From Undaria pinnatifida (lineage: Eukaryota > Sar > Phaeophyceae > Laminariales > Alariaceae): 64,000 nt of DNA. The notes under the pieces are model-generated. The model worked only from the letters and a program-made list of their open reading frames with translations, was not told the DNA's origin and searched no databases. The DNA lies in contig JABAKD010000036.1 of assembly GCA_012845835.1 (NCBI GenBank), positions 2,672,501 through 2,736,500 on the forward strand, in the 5' to 3' direction. Numbering within the stretch: the first letter of the stretch is position 1; the number at the start of each line of letters is the position of its first letter. This document shows positions 12,680 to 22,686 of the stretch, in pieces. The translations under genes and the position numbers were made by a program.

Positions 12680-13165
12680 GACGAAGCTAAACCTCAGTCC
12701 TCGTTGCCATTCTTCGATGTTGCAAGATTGAAAGAAGATAAAACAGAAAAAGAAACACGGCAGGGAGCGCACCGCAGAAAAACAAACAATCATGTATTGT
12801 ATCCCCGCCCTTACCACGTCCGCGACAAACACTCTCTCATGTCTGCCTGGCGCACCCGTTTCGATGTTACAAGCAAAAAAAACAATAAAACGAACAAACC
12901 AAGACAAGCACAACAGGAAGCGCACCGCAAGATAAAACAGCCATGTACTGTACCCCTCGCCAGCACTACGTCGCAACAAACTCTCTTATGTCCGCCTGGC
13001 GCACCCGCTTCGATGTTGCAAGAAGAAAGAAAGAAAAAAAAAAACAAGACAAGCACAACAGGAAGCGCACCGCAAGAGAAAACAGCCATGTGCTGCACCC
13101 CCCGCCTTCACTACGTCGCGACAAACTCTCTCATGTCTGCCTGGCGCACCCGCTTAGTGGAATGT
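12680..13165 (+). repeat. About 147-bp minisatellite inside the pogo-like element
   Basis: At least three units, starting near 12836, 12984 and 13130, plus a degraded one near 12700. Each carries CTCATGTCTGCCTGGCGCACC, an A-rich stretch and an ACAGCCATGT segment. On the minus strand the repeated part encodes KRVRQADMRE, which is the C-terminus of the adjacent open frame. The array therefore grew by duplicating the end of that coding region and what follows it. Confidence 0.8.
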
Positions 13166-13683
13166 GCTGCGATCATCGCCATTTTCGCTTTCCTTAGGTA
13201 GAACGCCGCGTCTCGGTTGCCACTTTTCTCTGCTGCCGCCTCCAGGATGCCGAAGTAGGACGACAGCTCATCATAAGCCGGTGGAGCACGGCGCTCACGC
13301 CCCGTGTTCTCGTCGCCACCGCCCTTCTCCTCTTCGTCCTTCTCCCCTATGCCGTTAGACACGTGCGTTCCAGCCAGCAGTGCCACCATGATGTCCACTG
13401 TGGCCAGTCGAAGAGCCTCTACCACCTCATCGTCGTCCTCGATGGTAGCCCACCCGTGAATCGCGTTCACCGCTTTTTCCGCGACCGGCGCTCCGGGTTC
13501 GATGTCGATTTCTGCCAACAGTTCGCTGATCTCGTCGTCTACGATGAGAGATCCGGGCTGCTGCGCGTCGCGCACGCTCGTGCTCAACGTGTTGGCAGTC
13601 TCCGCGAGAGCCTGCAAGTCAGGCTGGGCGACGTAAAACCGGGTCGTTCCGTTTTGCTTGGTGTGTGTGTAGTGAACCGGCAC
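13111..13683 (-). CDS. Unrecognised acidic open frame carried by the pogo-like element
   Basis: An open frame of 190 codons. The outer codon is GTG and no upstream ATG is seen, so the start is uncertain. It may be an exon whose acceptor lies near the CACCAAG at about 13660. The protein has an Asp/Glu-rich centre, a Gly/Glu-rich low-complexity segment and a helical C-terminus ending KRVRQADMREFVAT. I do not recognise the family, and it is not a transposase. Composition is GC-rich and codon-like compared with the AT-rich flanks, which fits capture of a host gene fragment. The C-terminus runs straight into the minisatellite. Confidence 0.4.
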   Translation of the reverse strand: MPVHYTHTKQNGTTRFYVAQPDLQALAETANTLSTSVRDAQQPGSLIVDDEISELLAEIDIEPGAPVAEKAVNAIHGWATIEDDDEVVEALRLATVDIMVALLAGTHVSNGIGEKDEEEKGGGDENTGRERRAPPAYDELSSYFGILEAAAEKSGNRDAAFYLRKAKMAMIAAHSTKRVRQADMREFVAT

Positions 13684-13845
13684 TATTGCGGGGCGCCGTG
13701 GTGCCCAACCGACACTATAGCGGGGCCTCCCTCAAAAGTGCCGGACCGGCAATGTTGAGGGCGCTGTCTGTGTCCAGTGATTTTACCGGCACTATACCGG
13801 GTACCGCCACTTTTCAACCAGCAATATAGACGGCCCCCTACTGTA

Positions 13846-15094
13846 TATCAAAAACTATTTTGCAGTATGTGCAGACAGTAACTCGCCTACAAGATCCAAG
13901 CCCAGCTATCTGCTATCTAGACTGTTGCAGGCGCTCCCGAAGCTGGCCGCAGTAAGAAGGTTGTTGTGAATTCAGAAAGAAAGAGTTCACTGCCCGAAAC
14001 CGTCCATCGTATACGGTGAAATATATGTTTGCTTTCGAGTCGTACCCCTTTTAGAAAAACCTACGTACTCGCGAGTACAAACTCTCTTTGTCAATATTCG
14101 TCACAAGTACGAATAGTACTTTCAAACTCGCGATAGTTTGGGGCTCGAGTACCCGCGAACTCGCGAGTAACGAGTACCTGGGTACTCGCTGTTTCACACC
14201 TGGAAATCCAGTGGATGGTGAAACGTTTTGCCCCCACAACCACATCGTCCGTGCATTACGCCGTACAAAAAATTCTGCAGTAAACCTTTGTAGAATCTCA
14301 ACAAAGCCGTTCAAAGCATCTTCCACACAACATCGAGATACCCGACACGCTGCGCCGGACTTCCGACCGGAATAGCGCCACAGGCACACAGCAGCAGCAG
14401 TCCGGCGGCAGTAGAAGCCATGGCCATTGTTCCAACACGACAACGGGCGAAGGCCAGCGTTCGCCCAAGTCTGTCGGCGAGACCCTAACTTCGAACGTGC
14501 CCCAAGCAGTGGCGGGCGCTCAGCAGGACACCAGCAGCAGCGACAGCAACAGCAGCAGCTAATTTTTTGCCCGATTTGTGTGCATCGTTTTCCGAACGTT
14601 TTTCCCGACAGAAGGTTCCATCAACCTTTCTCGTTATCCTTTGGCGCGTAGCACGCGCAATGGAAATGTCGAGCACAGGTTACAAAGATGAACTTCGACG
14701 AAATCCTCAATCTCACAGTTTATACATGCTTGTTTACTGATTATGCGCTGTCGTTTAGACAGGCATCATTTTGGTCTGATGTATGTTCAACGTATATTGT
14801 ATGTCAACGTTCCCCCCAGCGGGAAATGCCGCGTTTTTTTCCTTCCATGCCACGAAATTTGCGCTACTCCCGGCAATGTTGTATTGTTTTCTTGGTACGC
14901 AGTATGCGCTAGATGTCCTGTGGGTATTAATGTTTGCCTCATTAAGGAGACGAGAGATCGCACAGGAATGCTTTGAGTAGGAGCTCGTATGGAGGCATTT
15001 CGCGAACATGAAAAACCACCTTAATGTAGAGTATAGCACCCACCTGCAAACAAGATCCTTATTTCGAAAGTTTAGAAAAATGCTGCATAAATAT
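13846..15094. other. No gene; palindromes, CAG repeats and a repeat-core relic
   Basis: Contains the 14-bp palindrome GTACTCGCGAGTAC at 14065-14078 with related ACTCGCGAGTA words to about 14190. CAG/CAA triplet runs lie at about 14388-14402 and 14525-14560. A short SFDEIFDLT-family core lies at 14688-14716 (MNFDEILNLT on the + strand). No supportable gene. Confidence 0.5.
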
Positions 15095-16590
15095 ATATCA
15101 AATCATTCCTTGGTGTCGTGGACTTTGGTCAGGGTTTTTTGTCTCGGCCTAAGTATGCGATTCGCGGAACTGGGAATCTCGGTCGATTATAGCTTGGTTC
15201 GAGCGCCACCTTCGGGGGGCGGCTCCAACGCCCCTCGCCCTGCCGTGTCCGTTTCGCACATCGACGTGAACGCGGACGGGTGCCGAGCGAGACGAGAGAG
15301 TGTCGAGGAGGAATTTTGGAAAAAATGTTGAATCTTAATGGCTGCAACGCCTGAATGATTTACAAAAATTGGCATCATTTCCAAACGGTACGTGATAATG
15401 TTTGGAATTTTGCGGTGGCATACTCTCGAGCGTTAGTTTCTTTGCTGTACTTTTTCACTAGTTCGTTTGGTTTCTTGCCCGGCCTTTTTATTGCTTTTGT
15501 TTCTGCTCGTTTTGCCAGCTGGAAATTTATTTTTTTAGTGTGGGTTCACCAAAAACGTGACACAAGTGACCGACGATATCCAACAACTTCGCGACACAAA
15601 TTACCGACCGCAAAACGTTTCGTGACAAAATAGCTCCCAAACCATGGAATCATGACATTTTCATGTAACAGAATCTCGAGACAAAACCAAGCAGGTAGAG
15701 CCGTCTCTTCGGCCTTTGGCCCTGGCGTAAGCATGGCCGCCGACACTCCAGGCAGCCTCTGCTGTAGGCATGAACGAGTACGGTTGATTCGCAGCGAACT
15801 ATCCCGCTGTGCTCGCTTCTATGTGGCCATTGTCCATGACATTTCATGTCACCTCCCTTCTGTTTTGAGCTCGTCGTCGTGCCGTCGAGTTACGAGCAAA
15901 CCTGTACGTACTGGGGGAGAGCAGCAGTATGTACGACGAGCATGAACGCCAGCTGACGACATTGGCAAACACATAACATCAGGTGCAGCAGCAGTAGCCG
16001 AAGGGCGAAACTTCTAGCATATACTGCAGCAACGAGTAGCAACCAGAACCACAGCAGATAGCTCAAAGTGCAGTACGAGTGCAGTTAGCAAGTTTAGTCG
16101 TACACGAATCACTCTGTCCAATATATAACAAAATCTCGAGACAAAACCAAGCAGGTAGAAGAGCCGTCTCTTCGGCCTTTGGCCCTGGCTTTAGCACGGC
16201 CGCTGACACTCCAGGCAACCTCTGCTGTAGGCATGAACGAGTGCGGATGATTCGCAGCGAACTATCCCGCTGTGCTCGCTTCTATGTGACCATTCATTGT
16301 CCATGCCATTCCATGTCACCTCCCTTCTGTTTTGAGCTCATCGTCGTGCCGTCGAGGTACGAGGAAACCTGTACGTACTGGGTGAGAACAGCAGTATGTA
16401 CGACGAGCATGAACGCCAGCTGACAACATTGGCAAACACACATCATCAGGTGCAGCAGCAGTAGCCGAAGGGCGAAACTTCTACCACATACTGCAGGAAC
16501 TAGTAGCAACGAGAACCACAGCAAATAGCTCAAAGTGCAGTACGAGTGCCGTTGGCAAGTTTAGTCGTACACGCATCGCTATGTCCAATA
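15095..16590 (+). repeat. 1.05-kb satellite-like unit, left cluster
   Basis: Part A (15095-15390, with TTCGGGGGGCGGCTCCAACG) is followed by part B (15400-16130, with CAAGCAGGTAGA, TCGCAGCGAACTATCCCGC and GTGCCGTCGAG). Part B's second half is then duplicated (16135-16590). The same A+B order is found at 31140-32420, where the spacing between successive B starts is about 1,046 bp. Open frames within it are not preserved between copies, so I treat it as non-coding. Confidence 0.85.
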
Positions 16591-18169
16591 TATAACAACC
16601 GTTTTATGTTCTTTTTGAAAGAGAAAAGAAATATTACATTTTCTGTAAGAATGATACGTCGTACGAGCGGACGTTCTGATTCTGGTGTGTTGCTGCCGTG
16701 AGACCATCGAGCACACCGCATGTTTTACCCAAACAAGAGCCAACAAGAGGCAGCGCACAGGGGCCCCCAACACAGAGACACGTGACAACCACAGCCAGCT
16801 GTCGATCGCGTAATTCGCCGGTAGTCCGTGCTTCGGTGGGTGTATCGGAAGTCGTTCGTAGTACTGCTGTAGATCGTCGAAAAACCACGTGGCATCGTTC
16901 TGGTGGCAGACTCGCCAGTAGACCCCCCAAATTTTTTTTACCTATTCTTTTTCTTGGCCCCATTCACCCATTTCCTTTCCTTTCTCTTTGTTTGTTTGTT
17001 TTTGCCAATTGACTTGCATCTGTTGTGCGTATGCGTAGTGGTAGATACCACGTGTAATATATGCGTGGTAGTCTTTCTTGGGTGGCAAGCGGTATAGTCG
17101 GTTTTTCCAGGCGCGAGTAATGAGACGTATGCACCAGCATGGACCTGGCACGTCGTAGACTGACTCCCGATTTCATTTTTATATGTTTCCGGTGGAGGCA
17201 TGAATTGCGTCAGCTGTGATTTATGCGTGTAACACCTTTGGTTTGTGTTTTTCCCCTAGGGTATTCCTCAGCTTCAGAGTGACTGGAGCCTGTCCTGTGA
17301 CCACGGACTTGATTTTGCAAGTTAATGTGAGAACGACAACAACAACAACAACAACAACAACGGAAATATTGCCTGTTTCTTGACCTTTCAGCTGATTCCT
17401 GCATATTTGGTTTTTCTGCCAACACGATTTTGAACCTTTTCGCGATTTTTCTTCCTTTTTATCTAGTAAGTTGAACCTCCTACCATTTATTTGCCGCTAA
17501 TTTGCCGCCTGTGCATTAGTTGCGGAACGGTCCAGATTTAGCTTTTCTTTGATTCGCACCATTTGTTTTGTACTTGACGAAGCTTCATCGGCTGAGATCT
17601 GGGCTTGGCTCATCAGCTCGACACTGCCCAGCACCCCATCGCAGCGCTATAGCTTACAGCAACGAAGCGCCGTGCAGTGCCCTGCGATGCCCTGCGGCTC
17701 AGCTCAGCACCGCACCGCTAGCTCAGCAGAGCGATGCGCTATGCTTTGCCGTGCTCTGCCGTCGCGGTCGTTCGTTTTTCATGATATCTAAAACTCCGCG
17801 TACGCTGATATTTAGGTATTTGGCGCTTTATTCTATACGTATCGCGTCAACCATCGTAATATCATACAATATGGGGGAGGGAATGCAATATCTATGCAAA
17901 GATCCTGTTGTGGTTTAATCAATTGTCAGCCGGCCGCCCCGGTGGTCTATTAATAATAGTGGTTTTACCCTCGAATACTACTAACGTTTGGTTGTCCTTG
18001 AGCTCGACACCCACGACGATGACATTTGACTTTATTTGCAAAAATGCAAAAAAAAAACAGGGATCAACTAACTGCTGAGAGCGCCTAGCAGCGTGGGTTG
18101 GTTCGACGCGGGTCGACGATGATGGAAGAAAATGCTGGATTTTCCTCGCGGTAAAAATGAAAGCACGTG
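16591..18169. repeat. Non-coding, with (AAC)n and a GC-rich repetitive patch
   Basis: An (AAC)n run of about nine units lies at 17333-17362. A compositionally odd stretch at 17625-17770 is built from CAGCTCAGCACCGC and CCGTGC.CTGCC words. Other open frames overlap each other and lack motifs. Confidence 0.55.
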
Positions 18170-18290
18170 CCGAAGTGGGGAGGGAGGAGGAGGGCCCGCT
18201 ATGTGACCCCGGAGATCTGAGTTACTACTGGGAGGGAGCGCGAGAGTGGTGCGGGGATAATAAATGGGATGAAGAAAAAAAAATGTTGCA
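18170..18290 (+). repeat. Dispersed repeat B, copy 1
   Basis: About 110 bp that recurs at 28005-28130 in the same orientation. Shared words are GGGGAGGG, GGCCCGCTATGTGA, GATCTG.GTTACT and GGATA...AAATG. It is non-coding. Confidence 0.55.
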
Positions 18291-19037
18291 AAGGTATATT
18301 ATTATTACTACCAGTAAATAATATGTCAGTCTCTAGGAAATACCCACGGCACTATCAGCAGTCGTCATGGTAGAGACACTCCGGATATTATGCATTGAGG
18401 GGACGCGTCCGATTTCGACAACGTGAAAGCCCCCACGAAGAAAAGGCAGCAGACACACATATCCCGCCTTCCCGAGAAAAAACAGAGAAGAAGCGCTACG
18501 CCAACCTCCCGTACGAGCAAAGTCATCCCCGCACCAATCTTAGACAACGCCGCCTCAACGAGAGATCGCCTTCCTCTTCTACGTTTTCCTCCTCGCCCGC
18601 GACCACGCAGACCAATCAATGCGACAGCCTTCACGTAACAAACAAAGCAATCTTCTTCCAAAACCTCGCCGGCTGACATGTCATCATGTCGACGTTTGAT
18701 GCAAACCGACTTTGCATCCTGTCGACTTCGAACCTCTATTGCCACGGGGACAGCAGTGCAGTGTCTTCATTAATGCCAAGGCCTCTTTTGTTTCGCCTAG
18801 AGGCGACGCAGGTTCTCAATAATACTCTTTTCGGTATTTTTGTTTGACAGATGCCAACTTTTACTTGACGGCGCATTTAACATAGTTTGTTTCGCCTATC
18901 CTTGCCTTCTTTGTTGTATAATATTACGTTTTTTCGTTTGTTCGTATTAAACTCTTGGCATTACTTTAAAGTTCAATGCATGACAAATCGGACAGCTACA
19001 CCTTAAGTTGTCGAAGTGCTGCCCTGCCCTACCCGAA
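18291..19037. other. No supportable gene
   Basis: Opposing open frames at 18365-18745 (minus) and 18395-18676 (plus) overlap almost completely. Neither has a recognisable motif, so at most one is real and probably neither. Confidence 0.35.
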
Positions 19038-19069
19038 GCATGGGCGCCGGCGAATGCCGGCGCCCATGC
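19038..19069. other. Perfect 14-bp GC-rich inverted repeat (hairpin)
   Basis: GCATGGGCGCCGGC, loop GAAT, GCCGGCGCCCATGC. The stem has no mismatch. An ATAATAAAATAG stretch follows about 15 bp downstream. It could be an RNA hairpin or a footprint of mobile DNA, and nothing in the context decides. Confidence 0.85.
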
Positions 19070-20952
19070 GGAGCTCTTGTACATAATAAAATAGCGCTTT
19101 TTAGGTGTTGTAAGCACTTCATAACTCCTACCCTCACGGGCATGAACTAGACAACATCTAGTTCGCCTCTAGTTTTTCTCCTGTGACAAGAACTAGACAA
19201 CATCAAGATTTATGCCATCCGCCTGGTGTGCAGCAAACGTTCGATGAAAAATGTTTTTTTATCAGTGATGTACCCATCGTATTATTAGGCTCATGCGCGT
19301 CAATTGAAATATTTCAGCGATTTCGGGAGCTTTTGGTGTTGATGGCTCCCAAGTTCGCAGCCAGGAAGGCATCTCGTGCACGCGTCGCCTCTGGCTGTCA
19401 ACGACTGCTGCCTCGCGCACCCGACGTCCTCATACACCTCACCACGAGCGTTTTCCAATTTCGCGGGCGGCGGTTGCTTGCGGAGAGCTGTAGCTACGCG
19501 CTATCGAGGTGCACACGTTCAGTTGGGGATCGTACTTTGTCTTCTTTTGTGTACCTCCAATTTCGATTTCAGCAGCGCCTCAAAATTGAGCGGTGGACCT
19601 CGGCTGAGAACCAGAAGGAAACGATCTGAAGGGACTCACAGCATCTGAGGATGAGGCGCCCTTGACCCGCCGGGTGTTTTCTATCCTGAAGCCACGAACC
19701 CAGCGTCTTGCCCTAGCTATTTTGATTTTGTTCGGATAAAACATCTAGATGCTACAACCGCCGGAAAATCGGGGAACAGGGGATGTTTGAGTCCCCCGGT
19801 ACAGTATATCGTTTGCGGAACGTTCTTATCTGTCACGTGTCATATTTGTTCATACATTACGAGTACGCTGGTTTTTTCGTGGTACGGTAAGTGCGGTATA
19901 TATAAGGCATATCAGGACGTAGTCTAGATTGTTTTTCCTTTTCGTGAGATGATTTCAACACAGCCAGCCGTGGTGTGAGTGGCCGATATATGTTCTCCAA
20001 CATTTTTTTATTGTTCCCAGAGGGCTTCCCGCTATTTTCTGCTCTATGCGTAAAATCCACATAAAATATTGTGGTGTGCTCGAAGCCCACCGATTGATTA
20101 TGTGCAGAACAGAGCACGATGGCTGTTTATTTCAATCAAATAACGTCTGTCTGAGTAGAGAAGTCGGGGTTTAGTGAAACGGCATGGTTCGCGATGCGAA
20201 TTACGCGCAGAAAGTTCGTTTTCTGTCATATAATCTAGATTTTGGCTGATTTTCCACACGAACGCATACGATATATACAACATGATAGGGTGCAGTAGTA
20301 TCACTGTATGTGCATATCGTGGTCTTATGATAGAGTATGGGCATCACTATGACAAGTGCCCTCGTCTGGATTCAACAGGAGCTATCAACCATAGATATTT
20401 GTCCATGAACCCCATGGGCAGTATCACCGCATTCTCAGGCTCGTTTGCCGACGTCCTCTGTTATCACGGGCGTGCGGAAGCAGTTGTGGGTATCGATCCG
20501 GGGCGAACAAGCACTTCTTTTTGCGCATGGTGCGATTGACACGTGATTTACGTCTAGGACGGCACAGGAGTAGAAGGCCTCTATTCTTGTGGAAGACCAT
20601 CGCCTTTCACAAACGTCAACGTCTGCCGACTGCAGAGGGAACGCTAACACAGATTGGATGTATTTCATTTCGTCGAGAACATGTTTTTACAACACGTACT
20701 GCCAACTCGCCGGTTTCAGGCCCACGTTGTCTCTACGAGTACGCCAAAGGCCAAATAATCCAAAAGCATCAAATTAAACCTTAAACCCAAATGATCCAGA
20801 AACGCCGAATAACACATTTAACCTTGACGTGTGTTGAAGATTTGTACGCTTACGGTTTCAATATTTGATAGGTGAGTTATATGGAGAGTAACCATAAGAC
20901 TACCATAGAAAGAACCACGTGTCGGTGTCAGGAGGACTCCAAAACACTGCAC
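19070..20952. other. Probable intron sequence, no supportable gene
   Basis: Short unrelated open frames only. The minus strand just below 20952 begins with a donor, CAG|GTGCAG, so at least the right part should be intronic. Confidence 0.4.
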
Positions 20953-21183
20953 CTGTGTGTAGGACGTTGTAGGCACTTCCGAGATTTGAGCTCCACCGGG
21001 CACTCCCCCGGCGACGTAAACAATGTTTTCGCTGAGAACATTGGGAAAGTACGTGTTTGCCACGGCTCGGACTTCTTCCACCGCGGTCACGTTATCTGCG
21101 GCCACCCAGATCCCTTTGATTCCGTGAGCTTGTGTTCGAGTAGGCTTTTCTTCGAGGTATTCCAACACCGCGGACAAGTAGTC
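20953..21183 (-). CDS. GT23-like fucosyltransferase exon (acceptor-sugar domain, middle)
   Basis: A 77-codon exon in phase 0 at both ends. The acceptor is TCTCTCAG|GAC and the donor CAG|GTGCAG. It starts DYLSAVLEYLEEKP, contains GIKGIWVAADN and EEVRAV...YFPNV, and ends TTSYTQ. In GT23 enzymes the segment after the H-x-R-R motif has a short helix, then a strand with VY/W-x-A-x-D, then an acidic helix and P-x-Y/F, as seen here. The 237-bp intron between this exon and the HIRRGDK exon is a convincing splice and supports real expression. The donor has to join something further down, and the best match is the exon at 7102. Confidence 0.68.
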
Positions 21184-21420
21184 CTGAGAGACAAGTAAAC
21201 ATACAACGAGGAAAACGAAGGGCGGTCGGTTCGTCTGTCCTACAAGAATGATCTCTCAGTTCCTCCACCATACCACGATCTGACCGTCTCTTGGCTAGCG
21301 GTGTAAACGATATCCGAAAACTTGAGCTTTGTCCGACCGGTTCCTGTGAACAACGGTTAAGTGCAATAGGTGTTCGATTCATTAACATTTCGAGCTGATT
21401 CAACTTTCCGTCGTATGTAC

Positions 21421-21585
21421 CTCCGCTGGGTAGACGCGTCCATGGGTTTCCCTCAGTTTGTCGCCTCTACGGATGTGTATCCCAATGAATGGCGAACTTT
21501 GGAATGTTTCCCACGTATGGGTGACCCAATCCACTTGCTGCCGAACCCAAGGAGCCACCCAGCTCCAGAGATACTTCGCCAGTAC
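21421..21585 (-). CDS. GT23-like fucosyltransferase exon with HIRRGDK motif
   Basis: A 55-codon exon in phase 0 at both ends. The acceptor is GGCCAG|GTA after a pyrimidine-rich tract and the donor is GAG|GTACAT. It reads VLAKYLWSW, then PWVRQQVDW, then PFIGIHIRRGDKL, ending VYPAE. The H-x-R-R-x-D-K motif with a preceding hydrophobic strand is the GDP-fucose-binding signature of FUT8/NodZ (GT23) and, more loosely, other H-x-R-R-D fucosyltransferases. The upstream P-W-hydrophobic helix also fits GT23. The reaction would be fucose transfer from GDP-fucose in the Golgi. Brown algae need such enzymes for fucan-type polysaccharides and glycans, which is context only. Confidence 0.72.
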
Positions 21586-22542
21586 CTGGCCGTCACGGGG
21601 AAAGATTAACAGAACAGAGCGTGTGACAAGAAACAGGTGAGAAATCACGACAGGCTGGTATTGACTGAAAATCACACTATCCGGGAGCCGTTACACTGAA
21701 ATCGGCGTAAAACCCCTTCTCTGCCATCAAGTCATCACGCCTTGAAAGCTGGCGAAATTGCCCCTCATAGGGTGCTTGTACTGAGCTGTTATCAAACCAA
21801 GCACCGATGAAGTATCGGCCGTGTATACTAAAACTCGAGTTGGCTCTTCTTCTGTTACCACCAGCACTAGCTGGCTAATGATAAATTACTAAGGGCAAGG
21901 CTTTTCAAGACCGTACCTCAATACTAACCCAACCGAAGAGATATTCCCCGCACAGTCATGGTGGCATGTATACAAGGACTGAGGGTGTTTCAGAAAGCCA
22001 CATTCAACTTTCATTTTGCCCAGATTAACGACCACCTCCGCGGCAAAACATCCCTGCCAACCAGGTTTTGTGCTGGAGACTCAAGCGCTCTCACGGCGGG
22101 TCCATTTCCTGTGGTCCTCAGCTATGAACTGCCTAATTGATCCCGCTACGTGAAGACAAACACCCGATCTTCGTCAAAGCGTTGATTGACAAAATCTATT
22201 CTAACACTCAAGAAGCGATGTATGTCCGACACACATACGATATCAACCAACCACTGCAAAAACCGTGCTTCTGAAGCTTAACGCGTTTTGATACTCTAGG
22301 CAGAAACAACCGTGAAATAAAACGGCCATTATGGAGTCGGCCCGACGAGGTAGTCGGAGATGGCGTGTACAGAGCGTGTTCCAAACGTAGCGTTAGCGTA
22401 TAGTCAGCATGCACACATCATGGGGACACTGGGGCTTTTGAGCGCTCTCTCGACGCGGTTGAAAACACCTAAACGTTCGTGTTCATGATCAACATCAAAA
22501 GGGACCCCAAACGAGTTAGTTTTGATAATTGGTGGCTCTTAC

Positions 22543-22686
22543 TGACTTAGCGCCGAGTTGGTCCATACGCGTCGCTTTAAGTGGAGTCGAGTAATCTGCA
22601 GCCCTGATTGTTCCTAATGACAATCCGGCCGTCTTGTTCCTGTCTTCGTCCGAAATCCCTGAAGAGTTCAAGTGCCGCTGCCACGT
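22543..22686 (-). CDS. Candidate GT23-like fucosyltransferase exon
   Basis: A 48-codon exon bounded by a strong acceptor (TTGTCGCAG|ACG) and donor (TCA|GTAAGA), phase 0 at both ends like the other exons on this strand. It begins TWQRHLNSSG and contains GLSLGTIRAADY. It has two N-glycosylation sequons (NSS, NKT), compatible with a lumenal Golgi protein. No family signature lies within it. It is assigned to the gene because of strand, phase, position just upstream of the HIRRGDK exon, and splice quality. It could be chance. Confidence 0.35.

Larger units (their letters stand above)
12432..13843. mobile_element. Pogo/mariner-like non-autonomous DNA element carrying coding sequence
   Basis: Ends are CAGTAGGGG at the left and CCCCTACTG at the right, flanked by TA on both sides (12430-12431 and 13844-13845). 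This is the terminal and target-site signature of Tc1/mariner-pogo elements. Both subterminal regions carry multiple copies of an ACCGGCACTAT-type word in both orientations, which resemble transposase-binding arrays. The interior has no DDE transposase. It holds an antisense open frame (13111-13683) and a minisatellite. The 1,412-bp length and the absence of transposase make it non-autonomous, and the interior looks captured from elsewhere. Confidence 0.75.

Noticed and set aside
18365-18745. 126-codon minus-strand protein with a hydrophobic patch
   Set aside because: It overlaps plus-strand frames of similar quality. It has a poly-basic low-complexity stretch, no family motif, and no splice or start support.
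22095-22128. A 34-bp mini-exon reading FIAEDHRKWTR for the fucosyltransferase
   Set aside because: Its donor leaves phase 1, while the next exon starts in phase 0. The phase that would fit contains a stop.
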